From: Pseudomonadales bacterium
GTDB lineage: Bacteria > Pseudomonadota > Gammaproteobacteria > Pseudomonadales > Azotimanducaceae
Reading direction: 5' to 3'
NCBI GenBank assembly: GCA_022822135.1
Contig: JAJECH010000033.1
Location: forward strand, 1-64,000
DNA: 64,000 nt
The translations under genes were made by a program, and so were the position numbers. The notes beneath the pieces were generated by a model. That model was not told the origin of the DNA. It was given only the letters and a program-made list of their open reading frames with translations, and made no database searches. This document shows, piece by piece, positions 26,551 to 36,932 of this stretch (positions within the stretch are counted from its first letter, which is position 1; every line of letters begins with the position of its first letter).

Positions 26551-27489
26551 TTAAGCCACGTAGGTATGCCATTCGGGATGCGCTTCGCGTTTCGCTCTCA
26601 CTTGCTCGAAGTACATCGACTGCAATTCCTCCGTGATCGGACCTCGTCGACCATCGGCGATCTGACGACTGTCCAACGCTTGGATCGGAAGAACCTCTGC
26701 CGCGGTACCGGTAAAGAAAGCTTCGTCCGCGATGTAAATCTCATCTCGGGTGATATTCCGCTCCGTGACTGAGTAGCCGGACTCTCGAGCGAACGTGATG
26801 ATCGTGTCTCGAGTCAAGCCAGGTAAACAAGACGTTAGTTGGGGAGTGTGAATTTCGCCATTCTTAATGACAAATATATTCTCTCCACTCCCTTCAGCCA
26901 CATATCCCTCGTTATCAAGCAAGAGCGCTTCGTCGTACCCGCCGTCTTGTGCTTCCGACAGTGCAAGAATCGAATTGATGTAGTTTCCTGTGGCTTTCGC
27001 TTTGCACATACTGATATTCACGTGGTGCCGCGTATACGAGGATGTCTGTACCCTTATACCTTTCTCTCGTGCTTCAGGATCCATGTAGTCTGGCCACGGC
27101 CAACACGCAATCGCGACATGAACCGAGAGCCCTTCCGCACGTAAACCCATCTGTTCCGACCCTCTAAACACGATCGGTCGAACGTAGCCTTCGTCCAGTT
27201 CGTTTGCTTGGATTACCTCGACCTGTGCTGCGATTAGTTCCTCTTGACTGTACGGAATCTCGATGCGCAAGATGTGTGCAGAGTCGAATAACCTCTGTGT
27301 ATGGTCCGCCAATCGGAAAAAACACGGACCGCGATTAGTGGCATAAGCTCGAACGCCTTCAAATACACCGACACCGTAATGTAGCGTAGACGTGAGCACG
27401 TGAATCTGCGCAGAACGCCAATCCCGTAGATCACCGTCCATCCAGATTTTTCCGTCTCGGTCGGCGAAATTCGGCGCCAAATTCGTCAT
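26551..27489 (-). CDS. ilvE: Branched-chain amino acid aminotransferase
   Basis: 312 residues, the normal length for class IV aminotransferases of the IlvE type. Visible signatures are HYGVGVFEGVRAY near the N-terminus, the PLP lysine in CKAKATGNYINSILALSEA, the EGSGENIFVIKNGEIHTP block, LPGLTRDTIITFARESG, and the DEAFFTGTAAEVLPI element. It catalyses the last step of Leu, Ile and Val synthesis. It is divergent from argE. Together with ilvD nearby this indicates branched-chain amino acid prototrophy. Confidence 0.93.
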   Translation of the reverse strand: MTNLAPNFADRDGKIWMDGDLRDWRSAQIHVLTSTLHYGVGVFEGVRAYATNRGPCFFRLADHTQRLFDSAHILRIEIPYSQEELIAAQVEVIQANELDEGYVRPIVFRGSEQMGLRAEGLSVHVAIACWPWPDYMDPEAREKGIRVQTSSYTRHHVNISMCKAKATGNYINSILALSEAQDGGYDEALLLDNEGYVAEGSGENIFVIKNGEIHTPQLTSCLPGLTRDTIITFARESGYSVTERNITRDEIYIADEAFFTGTAAEVLPIQALDSRQIADGRRGPITEELQSMYFEQVRAKREAHPEWHTYVA

Positions 27490-27652
27490 GTTGTACGGAT
27501 ATATGTCAATCCGAAATTATCGCACCTAGAAACGCCGATATGGTAAGCGATGTCTAATTTGATATGGTGTTGCGTCTCTGTTGGAGAACCGAGGGATGGG
27601 GTTTCCCTGACTATCATTTCCTCTATTCAGCCCACTGGTCCGGTCCCGTCGC

Positions 27653-28801
27653 ATGATCCCCAGCACGACTGAAATGTTCCGGGCACTCGTGAGCACGCCT
27701 TCAGTCAGTTGTCCTGATCATCAGATTGATCAAAGCAACATCGACGTCATCAACCTTCTCGCCAATTGGTTAGACGATCTTGGTTTTGATGTGGTGGTCA
27801 AACCGCTCGAATCCAATCGTCAAAAAGCTAATCTGCTAGCTCGAAAAGGTAGCGGTGACGGCGGTTTGGTGTTCGCAGGACACTCCGATACGGTCCCATG
27901 CTTTGAATCCCAGTGGGCGGTCGATCCTTTTGCGCTAACTGAAAAAGACGATCGGCTATATGGTCTTGGTACCTGCGACATGAAAGGATTCTTCCCACTC
28001 GCGCTGGCCGCGTGCGCGGCAATCGACGACAAGCAGCTTGAGAAACCACTCTGTGTCGCAGCGACATCTGACGAAGAGACCAGCATGGCTGGTGCAAGAG
28101 AACTCGCCGCGATGGAATTCCCAAAAGCGGATGCTGCGGTAATCGGTGAACCAACTGACCTCATACCCGCATACACGCACAAGGGAATCGCGTTGTTAAG
28201 GGTGATCATCACTGGTATCGCCGGACATTCGTCAGATCCAGATGCGGGTGTGAACGCGATTGATGCGATGCATCAGGTCATTGAGAGATTAATGGCGTTT
28301 CGTGGCGAACTGAAATCGAGATATGCCAATGATGCGTTTGCAGTGCAATACCCAACAATGAATCTTGGCTGTTTGCATGCAGGAGATGTACCAAACCGTA
28401 TATGTGCTCACGCCGAGCTTCAATTCGACATTCGCCTGCTCCCGACAATGAATGCAGATGTATTGATTGAGGAAATTCAAAGGCAAGTGGTTGACATTTC
28501 AGAACGAACAGGCGCAAAAATCCAGGTCGAATCAACGTGTCCATCGATACCACCATTTGAAACAAGCACGACCGGTAAACTCGTCCAACACTTGTCGAAC
28601 ATGACCAGACACGCACCGCAAGGTGTCGCATTCGGTACCGAGGCGCCGTTCTATCAGGCACTAGGTATGGAGACCGTCGTATTTGGTCCCGGGTCCGTCA
28701 ACCAAGCGCACCAACCAGACGAGTACATCAGCCTTGATCGGCTAAAACCTACTCAAACAATCCTCGAAAATCTCATTCACACTTACTGCGCGAAGCCTTA
28801 G
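27653..28801 (+). CDS. argE: Acetylornithine deacetylase
   Basis: 382 residues, M20 peptidase family. Metal ligands are visible in FAGHSDTVP, GTCDMKGFFPLAL and SDEETSMAGARE, with VIGEPTDLIPAYTHKG and GTEAPFYQALGMETVVFGPG further on. The GEPT and FGTEA elements are typical of ArgE and separate it from DapE. It removes the acetyl group from N-acetylornithine in the linear arginine pathway. The next gene, 26 bases downstream, is argA, so the acetylation and deacetylation ends of the pathway are co-transcribed. Confidence 0.9.
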   Translation: MIPSTTEMFRALVSTPSVSCPDHQIDQSNIDVINLLANWLDDLGFDVVVKPLESNRQKANLLARKGSGDGGLVFAGHSDTVPCFESQWAVDPFALTEKDDRLYGLGTCDMKGFFPLALAACAAIDDKQLEKPLCVAATSDEETSMAGARELAAMEFPKADAAVIGEPTDLIPAYTHKGIALLRVIITGIAGHSSDPDAGVNAIDAMHQVIERLMAFRGELKSRYANDAFAVQYPTMNLGCLHAGDVPNRICAHAELQFDIRLLPTMNADVLIEEIQRQVVDISERTGAKIQVESTCPSIPPFETSTTGKLVQHLSNMTRHAPQGVAFGTEAPFYQALGMETVVFGPGSVNQAHQPDEYISLDRLKPTQTILENLIHTYCAKP

Positions 28802-28827
28802 CGTCACTAAGCATCGCCGAATCTAAT

Positions 28828-30039
28828 ATGGATTTCCATCGTTTTGCTCGTTGGTTTCGAGATTCGTCGCCATACATTCGAGAACATCGCGACAAGATAT
28901 TCGTCGTGCTCATGCCATCCGCTAGTTTGCAGCACTCGCACATCGGCAACACCGTAAGGGACTTGGCGTTACTCCACGTACTCGGCATCAAACTGGTATT
29001 AATCATTGAAGCTACTGCGACGAACCGTGCGAGTTTCGTCAACATATTGAAGAGCTTGTTTTCGCGCGGCTTACCGAGTAGTCGGTATCGCAATCATGCA
29101 ATACCCTTGGCGGAAGAGACATTTGTGCTGTCCGATGAATTTCACATGGGAACCAATACCGTAGAACTGCTCGAATCGCACCGTGAACAGGCTGCTCGTA
29201 TCGCTCAAACGCTGAATCAAGGGTCAATCGCACTCATTGCACCATCCTTCGATCCGTCGAGCAATGAACGTAGTTCTGCGGAAGCCGTTGATGATGTAGC
29301 TGCGGTGCTTGCGCTCGGAATCGGCGCCGACAAACTCATCATATTGCACGAACCCGCTTCATTGGTTCGCGATCCGAACGTCGTAAACAGCGACCTCTCA
29401 ACCGACGCGTTTCAGAAGATCCTCGCAGAGCAATTGTTTGAAAAGTCCACGATTCATCGCATGAGCGCTCTCTTACTAGCTTGCCGACGCGGTGTCAATC
29501 GAGGTCATATTGTTTCGTACGAGACCGACGGCGCGTTGTTAGCGGAGCTTTTTACGGCGGACGGTTCAGGCACCCAAATCTCAACCGACGACTACTTAAC
29601 CATCCGACGTGCAACCGTTACCGATATGGATGCAGTTCTCGAGCTTATGCAGGCGGATATCGATCAAGATCGGCTTGTACCACGCACTCGAGACCTGCTC
29701 AGTAGTGATTCAACAACCATTTTCTTAGCTGAACACGACAACATCCCGGTCGGGTGCGTCGCTTTGTATTCGTTAGCTCAAGGGATGCAGGAGATCGGCA
29801 CTTTACTCGCCGCACCAAAACATCGTGACCGCAACATCGGCAGTCGCTTACTAAGTCGAGCTGAAACGGAAGCAAGGAAACGCGGCGCTCATCACGTCTA
29901 TGTGTTCACGAAACATGCGGTAGATTGGTTTAGTCGCCAAGACTATCTCCCTGCAACCTTGGATTCGCTACCAGACTCGAATCGCGCCGCTTACGACCAC
30001 GAACGCCAGTCAACACTGTTGATCAAGGAACTCCAATGA
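28828..30039 (+). CDS. argA: N-acetylglutamate synthase, ArgA type
   Basis: 403 residues, two domains. The N-terminal amino-acid-kinase fold (~15-275) includes FRDSSPYIREHRDKIFVVLM, a normal ArgA opening. The C-terminal GNAT acetyltransferase (~283-403) has QEIGTLLAAPKHRDRNIGSR with the acetyl-CoA-binding R/Q-x-x-G-x-G/A-like loop and HVYVFTKHAVDWFSRQDY. It makes N-acetylglutamate, the first step of arginine synthesis, and the kinase-like domain normally carries the arginine-feedback site. The kinase-like part is diverged and shorter than in E. coli (443 residues in total), so feedback may differ. It overlaps ilvD by four bases. Confidence 0.88.
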   Translation: MDFHRFARWFRDSSPYIREHRDKIFVVLMPSASLQHSHIGNTVRDLALLHVLGIKLVLIIEATATNRASFVNILKSLFSRGLPSSRYRNHAIPLAEETFVLSDEFHMGTNTVELLESHREQAARIAQTLNQGSIALIAPSFDPSSNERSSAEAVDDVAAVLALGIGADKLIILHEPASLVRDPNVVNSDLSTDAFQKILAEQLFEKSTIHRMSALLLACRRGVNRGHIVSYETDGALLAELFTADGSGTQISTDDYLTIRRATVTDMDAVLELMQADIDQDRLVPRTRDLLSSDSTTIFLAEHDNIPVGCVALYSLAQGMQEIGTLLAAPKHRDRNIGSRLLSRAETEARKRGAHHVYVFTKHAVDWFSRQDYLPATLDSLPDSNRAAYDHERQSTLLIKELQ

Positions 30040-31715
30040 CGAAGAAACGCCCGTACTCAAGCATCATCGTAGATGGGGTCGAACAAGCTCCTAGTCGAGC
30101 GATGCTTTACCCCGTAGGGTTTAAACGTGAGGATTTTCAAAAAGCTCAAATCGGCATTGCTTCAACCTGGAGCAATTTGACACCGTGCAACATGCACATC
30201 AATGAGCTCGCTGAACACGCTGCCGCAGGGGTCGACGCACACGGGGCAAAGAGCGTTGTCTTCAACACCATCACGGTTTCAGATGGGATTTCGATGGGTA
30301 CGCCCGGGATGCGTTATTCCTTGGTCAGTCGAGAAGTCATCGCGGATTCCATTGAGACAGTAGTCGGTGCACAAGGCTTCGATGGTATCGTCGCGATCGG
30401 TGGGTGTGACAAGAACATGCCAGGCTGCGCCATGGCGATGGCGCGACTCGATCGTCCGGCGGTATTCGTATATGGGGGGACCATCCAGCCGGGCGCAAAG
30501 CGCAGAGACATCATCTCGGTCTTCGAGGCGGTCGGCTCACGTGCCGAAAACCTGATTTCTGCGGAGGAGCTTCAAGAGGTCGAGGAAACCGCGATTCCTG
30601 GTCCGGGCTCATGCGGTGGCATGTACACCGCGAACACGATGGCGTCCGCTATAGAAGCCCTTGGCTTAAGCCTGCCAAATTCGTCGTCGCAGGAAGCTGT
30701 CAGCAAAGATAAGATCGACGATTGCTATCGTGCCGGAGCTGCGGTCGCGGACCTGGTAGAGAAAGATCTAACTCCATCCAAATTGCTTACTCGTGAGTCG
30801 TTCGAAAACGCGATCACCGTTGTCATCGCGCTTGAAGGCTCCACAAACGCTGTCTTGCACCTACTTGCTATCGCAAGCGCTGCAAATATTCCATTGGAAC
30901 TCGATGATTTCTCAAATATCGGGAAACGAGTACCCGTACTAGCGGATATGCGTCCGGCGGGTCATTACTCAATGTCTGAGTTGGTCGCCATCGGCGGCAT
31001 TCAACCGCTGATGAAATCCTTACTGGATGAAGGCCTCTTACACGGCGAGTGTATGACCGTTACCGGCAAATCCCTTGCCGAAAATCTCGCGCATGTCGAT
31101 CCGTATCCAGATGGTCAAGAGATCATCCGGCCGTTCAGCAATCCCATCAAGAGCGACAGCCACCTTCGAATCCTGCGAGGCAACATTGCTTCGGGAGGGT
31201 CCGTCGCAAAAATCACGGGACACGAAGGTGAACGGTTTTCAGGCTCGGCGCGCGTCTTTCATGGCGAGGAAGCTGGAATGGCTGCCATCATGGATGGCAC
31301 CGTAACGGAAGGCGATGTCGTCGTCATCCGTTACGAAGGACCTCGTGGCGGTCCTGGTATGCGTGAAATGCTCAGTCCGACGAGTGCACTTAACGGACGA
31401 GGTTTGGCAGGCAAAGTCGCACTAATTACGGATGGTCGTTTCTCTGGTGGATCCTCCGGCTTCGTCGTCGGTCACGTCGTACCCGAAGCGTATGACGGAG
31501 GTCTGATCGGACTTATCGAGGACGGCGACACAATCACAATCGATGCGGTGGCAAACGAGATCAATCTTGAGGTCTCAGAAGAAGAGCTGGAGGATCGACG
31601 CGCACGTTGGACCCCGCCTAGACCCTATGCATTGAAAGGTACATTGGCGAAGTACGCGACATTAGTGACAAACGCTAGTGAGGGCGCAGTCACAGACAAG
31701 AATCTTCGCGTTTAG
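30036..31715 (+). CDS. ilvD: Dihydroxy-acid dehydratase, short type
   Basis: 559 residues. The iron-sulfur cysteines are visible in the blocks VAIGGCDKNMPGCAMAMARL and PGSCGGMYTANTMASAIEAL, followed by LSLPNSSS and the C-terminal ITDGRFSGGSSGFVVGHVVP. The length and the NSSSQ-type signature match the shorter IlvD form common in actinobacteria, cyanobacteria and many environmental proteobacteria, and not the ~616-residue enterobacterial form. It converts dihydroxy acids to 2-keto acids in Val/Ile synthesis. It is translationally coupled to argA (ATGA overlap) and its stop overlaps the convergent hemE stop by four bases. Confidence 0.93.
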   Translation: MTKKRPYSSIIVDGVEQAPSRAMLYPVGFKREDFQKAQIGIASTWSNLTPCNMHINELAEHAAAGVDAHGAKSVVFNTITVSDGISMGTPGMRYSLVSREVIADSIETVVGAQGFDGIVAIGGCDKNMPGCAMAMARLDRPAVFVYGGTIQPGAKRRDIISVFEAVGSRAENLISAEELQEVEETAIPGPGSCGGMYTANTMASAIEALGLSLPNSSSQEAVSKDKIDDCYRAGAAVADLVEKDLTPSKLLTRESFENAITVVIALEGSTNAVLHLLAIASAANIPLELDDFSNIGKRVPVLADMRPAGHYSMSELVAIGGIQPLMKSLLDEGLLHGECMTVTGKSLAENLAHVDPYPDGQEIIRPFSNPIKSDSHLRILRGNIASGGSVAKITGHEGERFSGSARVFHGEEAGMAAIMDGTVTEGDVVVIRYEGPRGGPGMREMLSPTSALNGRGLAGKVALITDGRFSGGSSGFVVGHVVPEAYDGGLIGLIEDGDTITIDAVANEINLEVSEEELEDRRARWTPPRPYALKGTLAKYATLVTNASEGAVTDKNLRV

Positions 31716-32728
31716 CTTGAATGCTCGTGGACGTAGTCCACTAGAAATCGCACGTGATCCACCGGCGTTTGAGGCACGATACCATGGCCTAAATTAAAGA
31801 TATGCCCGGGTCTACCCGCGACAGAATCAAGGATTTCGCGAGCTTTGATCTGTACGGTTTTCTGATCCGCACATAGGGAAATAGGATCCAGATTACCTTG
31901 AATAGCTCTAGTACCTAAGTCGTCCCAAACTTCCTTTAGGTTTACACGCCAGTCTAACGCGAGAAAGTCTGGTCCAGTCGCCTGCATGGCATGCAAAAGG
32001 TGGCTATTGCCAACGCCAAAATATATGATCGGTACTCGACCACCAATCCGAACCATAAGTTGTCTCACATGGCTCGCCACATAGTGCTCGTAGTCCACAC
32101 AAGATAAAGTGCCCACCCAGCTGTCGAATATTTGGACCGCCTGGACGCCTGATTTGATCTGCAGCTCAACATAGTCCCCTATCGCGGTCGTCAGTCTTTC
32201 CAGCAGTGTAGACCAAGCAGACGGACAACGGTACATGAACCGTTTCGTTTTTTCGAAATCGCGCGAGCTCCTGCCCTCGATCACGTAGCTAGCTAAGGTA
32301 AATGGTGCTCCCGCGAAACCTATTAATGCAACGTCGCGTGGCAAGTCCTCGAGTATGTTGACGATGGTCTGTTCGATGTAACCGACTCCTTCATCCGCGG
32401 GTACAACGCGCACTCGTTCAACGTCGTTGACTTCACAGATCGGGTTCGCGAAGACCGGACCTGAGCCAGGTAGGTAATCCAATTCGAAACCCATCGGTTC
32501 CAGCATGGGAAGCAAATCGGCAAACATGATCGCCGCGTCCACACCTAAGATTCGTTGCGCATCAAGGGTGACTTTCGCCGCCAATTCGGGATTCTTGAAG
32601 AAAGCTAAACTCGGTGTATTCCCTTTTACTTGGTGATACTCCGGCATGTATCTGCCGGCCTGTCGATTCAGCCAGATCGGGGTATATGGGGTCGATTGAC
32701 CCTGACATGCGTCGAGAAATACGCTCAA
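31712..32728 (-). CDS. hemE: Uroporphyrinogen decarboxylase
   Basis: 338 residues, slightly shorter than usual. The substrate-binding opening is TPIWLNRQAGRYMPEY, where the normally conserved M-R is N-R. Further elements are GVDAAIMFADLLPMLEPMG, GFAGAPFTLASYVIEG, VQIFDSWVGTLS, and the C-terminal GHIFNLGHGIVPQTPVDHV. It converts uroporphyrinogen III to coproporphyrinogen III in heme synthesis. It lies downstream of fabV with a four-base overlap, suggesting coupled translation. Confidence 0.93.
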   Translation of the reverse strand: MSVFLDACQGQSTPYTPIWLNRQAGRYMPEYHQVKGNTPSLAFFKNPELAAKVTLDAQRILGVDAAIMFADLLPMLEPMGFELDYLPGSGPVFANPICEVNDVERVRVVPADEGVGYIEQTIVNILEDLPRDVALIGFAGAPFTLASYVIEGRSSRDFEKTKRFMYRCPSAWSTLLERLTTAIGDYVELQIKSGVQAVQIFDSWVGTLSCVDYEHYVASHVRQLMVRIGGRVPIIYFGVGNSHLLHAMQATGPDFLALDWRVNLKEVWDDLGTRAIQGNLDPISLCADQKTVQIKAREILDSVAGRPGHIFNLGHGIVPQTPVDHVRFLVDYVHEHSS

Positions 32729-33924
32729 GGACGAACTACGCTAGCAAGATCTGATATTTCTGCGTCGTAGTCGACGTCGTCGCGGCCGAAACCGAAGATC
32801 TTTAGGAACTCCCCCGCAAACCCCTCAACGTCTGCTAGTTCACCCAAGTTTTCTTCATTGATACTCTGCCAGCGTTGACGCACCTCTTCCTGAATGGCTT
32901 CCGCCATCTCAAAGTTATCCATCCGGACGCGACTTTCCTCGTCGATTCGTCGCGGCTCCGTTCCGTACAGCTGCTCGCGAAACAACCGATTTATATGAGC
33001 GATACAGTCCTCATGGGTACCTGCCGCTTTCATAACTTTGAAGAGGATTGAAAAATACAGAGGTACGACCGGGATCGCGGTACTGGCTTGAGTCACAACC
33101 GCTTTCAGTGCCGCAACGAGTGCTTCAGCACCTGTCCTCCCGTATTGTTCATTGAGCTCTCGGCAAGTACGGTCGAGATCTTCCTTGGCACGTCCTAAAG
33201 TTCCCCCACGATAGATCGGATAAGTCAATTCATTGCCGAGATAGGTAAAAGCAATGGTCTTGAAATCTTCGCTCAGGACCCCTTCGTCCGCGCACTGATC
33301 GACCCATCTTCGCCAGTCATCGCCTCCCATGACCGCGATCGTCGCGACCGTCTCGTCCTCCGTCGCAGGATCAAGTGATATGGGCGTCAGTCGACCCGTG
33401 CCTTTAAGTACATCAAGTGTTAACGTGCGCGCTTCATAGGGTTCACCCAGTGGCTTAATCACCGAACGATACCGCTCACCCGAGTCAGGGTGGGCGCGAA
33501 TCGGTGACGCAAGACTGTAAACCAACAAATCAATCGGCTCGTAGTTTGCTTGGAGTTCATCTATGACTTGCCGTTTTATCTCATGTGAAAACGCGTCCCC
33601 ATCGAAGGTCGTTGACTTCAATCCTGCTTCGCGCGCGAACAGATCAAATGCTGCATTGTTGTACCACCCGGCAGATGCTGGTTTATCGGTTTCAGGGGGT
33701 TTCTCAAATGAAACTCCTACTGTGTTTGCCCCACAACCAAATCCTGCGACAACGCGTGACGCTAATCCGTACCCAGCAGAACAGCCGACAACAAGTGCGG
33801 ATTTACACCCCGCAACACTACCGAGCTCGCGGGTCACGTCCGCCTGTTCGCGGACATTCGACGCACACCCGAAAGGATGAGACGTCGTGCAAATAAATCC
33901 ACGAATGCGGGGTTTAACGATCAC
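32725..33924 (-). CDS. fabV: Enoyl-ACP/trans-2-enoyl-CoA reductase FabV
   Basis: 399 residues, the normal FabV length. It starts IVKPRIRGFICTTSHPFGCA as FabV/TER proteins do. The NAD-binding turn is ALVVGCSAGYGLASRV, followed by YSLASPIRAHPDSGERYRSV, TPISLDPATEDETVATIAVM and ELTYPIYRGGTLGRAKEDLD with the Y-x8-K catalytic pattern (Y..IYRGGTLGRAK). It reduces the double bond in the last step of fatty acid elongation and in many bacteria confers triclosan tolerance. It forms an operon with hemE. Confidence 0.93.
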   Translation of the reverse strand: MIVKPRIRGFICTTSHPFGCASNVREQADVTRELGSVAGCKSALVVGCSAGYGLASRVVAGFGCGANTVGVSFEKPPETDKPASAGWYNNAAFDLFAREAGLKSTTFDGDAFSHEIKRQVIDELQANYEPIDLLVYSLASPIRAHPDSGERYRSVIKPLGEPYEARTLTLDVLKGTGRLTPISLDPATEDETVATIAVMGGDDWRRWVDQCADEGVLSEDFKTIAFTYLGNELTYPIYRGGTLGRAKEDLDRTCRELNEQYGRTGAEALVAALKAVVTQASTAIPVVPLYFSILFKVMKAAGTHEDCIAHINRLFREQLYGTEPRRIDEESRVRMDNFEMAEAIQEEVRQRWQSINEENLGELADVEGFAGEFLKIFGFGRDDVDYDAEISDLASVVRP

Positions 33925-33964
33925 TATTCAGATCCTACGGAATTAACACCGAATTAAACTACGG

Positions 33965-35929
33965 CTAACCTGATAGAAGATGCTTCTTGAGGAACATGGA
34001 TACCACGTACCACCAATAGTCGCGATTAGGTTTCTTGCGGAATCCATGTCCTTCGTCATGCGCGAGAACATACCATACAGGTACATCGCGTGTCTGTAAT
34101 GCGTCGACAATCTGTCGACTCTCTGATGCTGGTACACGAGGGTCATTCAAACCCTGGCCAATCAGCAATGGAGTCGAGATGCGCTCGACCTGATTCAATG
34201 GCGCGATCGACTGGAGAAACGCTCGCATCTCAGGATCGCGCTCATCTCCGTACTCCACTCGCCTTAGATCACGTCGATAGTCTTGAGTGTTTTCCAAAAA
34301 TGTAACAAAGTTGCTGATCCCTACTGTCTCTACACCTGCTTTCAGCCGATCACTGAAATGGACAAGAGACGCCAACACCATGTACCCGCCGTACGAGCCG
34401 CCAATGACACCTACGCGAGATGCGTCCATCGATTCGTCAGTCGCGATGTAATCAAGCAAAGCCCCAATATCCTTCACCGAATCTTCTCGCAGATAACCGT
34501 TGTCAAGACCCAGATACTCCTTGCCGTACCCTGACGATCCTCTAACGTTAGGCACCCATAGCGCCACTCCCAATTCATTCACATAGAACTGAAAGGTCGA
34601 GGAGAACCTAGGACGATATTGGGACTCGGGTCCCCCGTGAATGTAAATAAGCACAGGATGTGGACCATCTGACGATGGTTCGAAGACAAACACCGGAATG
34701 TCGCGACCATCGAACGAACTAAACCGTTTTAAAACCGGATTCACCATCTTGTGGCTAGGGAGTTCGCCAAGTTCTGATCTGGTCCATCGCGTCAATGCTT
34801 GGTTCCCTAAATCCAAGACATACACATCGGTCTGAGATGTCGCGGTTTGATACGAGAAAGCGATCTTCGTATCGTCATGGTTGAAACGAATGCTCGACAT
34901 GTGCCCCAACGGAAACTTCGGCAACGTTATTTCCTGTTTGGTGGAGAGGTCGACTAAGTGGGTTTTGCTGTAGCCTTCTTCATTGACCACATATGCAAGC
35001 ATCGATCGATCTCGAGAGAGACGAAAAAAGGAAACATTCCAATCGAGTATGGGGGAGCGCGGACCTACCGCTCCGCTTTGGAGGTCCAGCTCAAATATTC
35101 GAGCAAATTCGCCATCGAGATACGATGTGAAGAAAACGTGTTCACCTGATTCACTATATGCCACACTACCGATCGAGATCGCCCCATGCTCCTCCAGTAG
35201 ACGGGTGCGTTCCATCGTCGATAAATCTACTTCATACAGTTCTGACTCGACGACGCTGATGTATCTAGAAATCAGTATCCGTTGTTCATCTGGAGACCAG
35301 TCCTCGACGCTCCACCCAACACCTTCGCCTTGCTGTACAACGATTCTCTCCCCTTCTAAATCCTGAATGAATAGGTCAGTATCTCGTCCGTTGATTTCCG
35401 TCGACGAATACGCAATCCTGCTGCCGGAGTGACTGAATGACACACCCGTATAACGTGATTTGCCGTCCGTAAGTAGCTCGCTCTTTCGCGAATCTAGATT
35501 CATCAAAAATAGCTGATAGCTCTCACTGCCGCCAACATCCTTAGAAAAAATAATTTGCTTCGGTTCAGCCAATGGCGGTACCAAAGCACCTCCGATAGGT
35601 TCGTTAGCGAACGTGATCTGCTCGCGCATGCCAAGCGGCGTACTCACCAAATGGATTTGGCTCGTATCTCCAAATCTGGTCATGATGAGTAGCCGATCGC
35701 CAACCCAATTCAACACCGACGCTGACCTGACGTTTTGGTAACGACCAACGTCTACCGTCAGCTCGACAGGCACATCAGGCACGCTTGTGAGTTCCATCGC
35801 CACAGGTGGACTCGCAACCTCGCCGTCAGCGAAGACGATCGTCGTCGTGGATCCCAATACGATAAGGGTTGTAATCAACAGCACATTCGTAAAGCTCATC
35901 AAAGTGAGCCGTCGGTGATTAAGCGTCAT
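33965..35929 (-). CDS. S9 family peptidase (acylaminoacyl/dipeptidyl-peptidase type)
   Basis: The start at 35929 has a CAGGAA ribosome site and gives 654 residues with a signal peptide (LMSFTNVLLITTLIVLGSTT). The N-terminal beta-propeller has WD-like TolB repeats (SFSHSGSRIAYSS, DWSPDEQRILISR, RFNHDDTKIAFSY). The C-terminal alpha/beta hydrolase carries ALWVPNVRGSSGYGKEYLGL, the nucleophile in GVIGGSYGGYMVLASLV, GLNDPRVPASESRQIVDAL with the acid, and HDEGHGF with the histidine. It is probably a periplasmic oligopeptidase, one of several exported proteases in this window. Confidence 0.9.
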   Translation of the reverse strand: MTLNHRRLTLMSFTNVLLITTLIVLGSTTTIVFADGEVASPPVAMELTSVPDVPVELTVDVGRYQNVRSASVLNWVGDRLLIMTRFGDTSQIHLVSTPLGMREQITFANEPIGGALVPPLAEPKQIIFSKDVGGSESYQLFLMNLDSRKSELLTDGKSRYTGVSFSHSGSRIAYSSTEINGRDTDLFIQDLEGERIVVQQGEGVGWSVEDWSPDEQRILISRYISVVESELYEVDLSTMERTRLLEEHGAISIGSVAYSESGEHVFFTSYLDGEFARIFELDLQSGAVGPRSPILDWNVSFFRLSRDRSMLAYVVNEEGYSKTHLVDLSTKQEITLPKFPLGHMSSIRFNHDDTKIAFSYQTATSQTDVYVLDLGNQALTRWTRSELGELPSHKMVNPVLKRFSSFDGRDIPVFVFEPSSDGPHPVLIYIHGGPESQYRPRFSSTFQFYVNELGVALWVPNVRGSSGYGKEYLGLDNGYLREDSVKDIGALLDYIATDESMDASRVGVIGGSYGGYMVLASLVHFSDRLKAGVETVGISNFVTFLENTQDYRRDLRRVEYGDERDPEMRAFLQSIAPLNQVERISTPLLIGQGLNDPRVPASESRQIVDALQTRDVPVWYVLAHDEGHGFRKKPNRDYWWYVVSMFLKKHLLSG

Positions 35930-36090
35930 GGTCGAATATTCCTGTTTAGTGATCCGCATTGCGTAGAGACTTTTAAATACTGCTGACGAAGTGTATTAGC
36001 CTGCGAAAGACATCCCTTATTTGAAAGTTCGCCGTCTTAGACAACTCGCCTCTTTAACATTCGAACCTTCCCGCGCCAGGACTTAACTAA

Positions 36091-36927
36091 GTGTCATTAG
36101 AAAAAACAATCGATGAAGCGTGGCAAAACCGTGACAGCTTGTCGGTTGATACAAGAGGACCAGTCCGTGACGCGGTTGAAGCAGCATTGAACGGGCTCGA
36201 CCGAGGCGATATCCGAATCGCAGAAAAAGTCAGCGACGAATGGGTAGTCAACCAGTGGGCTAAGAAAGCGGTATTACTGAGTTTCAGTCTCAATCCCATG
36301 CGAACCATGCCCGGCGGTCCAGACGGTACTTACTGGTGGGACAAAGTTCCTGCGAAATTTCACGGCTGGGATGAACAGCGATTTGCGGAAGCTGGGTTTC
36401 GTGCTGCGCCTACTGCCTACGTCCGTCATTCCGCGTACATTGCACCAAACGTAGTTCTAATGCCGAGTTACGTCAATCTAGGTGCGTATGTGGATAGCGG
36501 TACGATGATCGACACGTGGGCAACGGTCGGGTCGTGTGCGCAGATCGGAAAGGACTGTCATATTTCGGGTGGTGCCGGAATTGGCGGCGTCCTTGAACCA
36601 CTGCAAGCCAATCCGGTGATCGTTGAAGATAACTGCTTCATCGGCGCACGATCGGAAGTAGTCGAAGGCGTCATCGTAGAGGAAGGTGCGGTACTTTCAA
36701 TGGGTGTATTTATCGGCGCATCAACGAAGATCATTGACCGCACAACCGGAGAGATTCACAGAGGTCGGGTCCCTAAATATGCTGTCGTAGTACCCGGTTC
36801 GTTACCCCAAGGTAGTTATGAAAACGGTACGCCAAGACCCAATCTATATTGTGCTGTGATCATCAAGACCGTAGACGAACAAACGCGTTCGAAGACCTCA
36901 ATCAACGAATTGTTGAGAGAGAGTTAG
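36091..36927 (+). CDS. dapD: Tetrahydrodipicolinate N-succinyltransferase
   Basis: 278 residues from a GTG start. This is a hexapeptide-repeat left-handed beta-helix protein: [75 protein letters not shown]. The C-terminus [13 protein letters not shown] is typical of DapD. It succinylates tetrahydrodipicolinate in the lysine and peptidoglycan-precursor pathway. It is monocistronic and divergent from the S9 peptidase. Confidence 0.95.
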   Translation: MSLEKTIDEAWQNRDSLSVDTRGPVRDAVEAALNGLDRGDIRIAEKVSDEWVVNQWAKKAVLLSFSLNPMRTMPGGPDGTYWWDKVPAKFHGWDEQRFAEAGFRAAPTAYVRHSAYIAPNVVLMPSYVNLGAYVDSGTMIDTWATVGSCAQIGKDCHISGGAGIGGVLEPLQANPVIVEDNCFIGARSEVVEGVIVEEGAVLSMGVFIGASTKIIDRTTGEIHRGRVPKYAVVVPGSLPQGSYENGTPRPNLYCAVIIKTVDEQTRSKTSINELLRES

Positions 36928-36932
36928 CTAAT

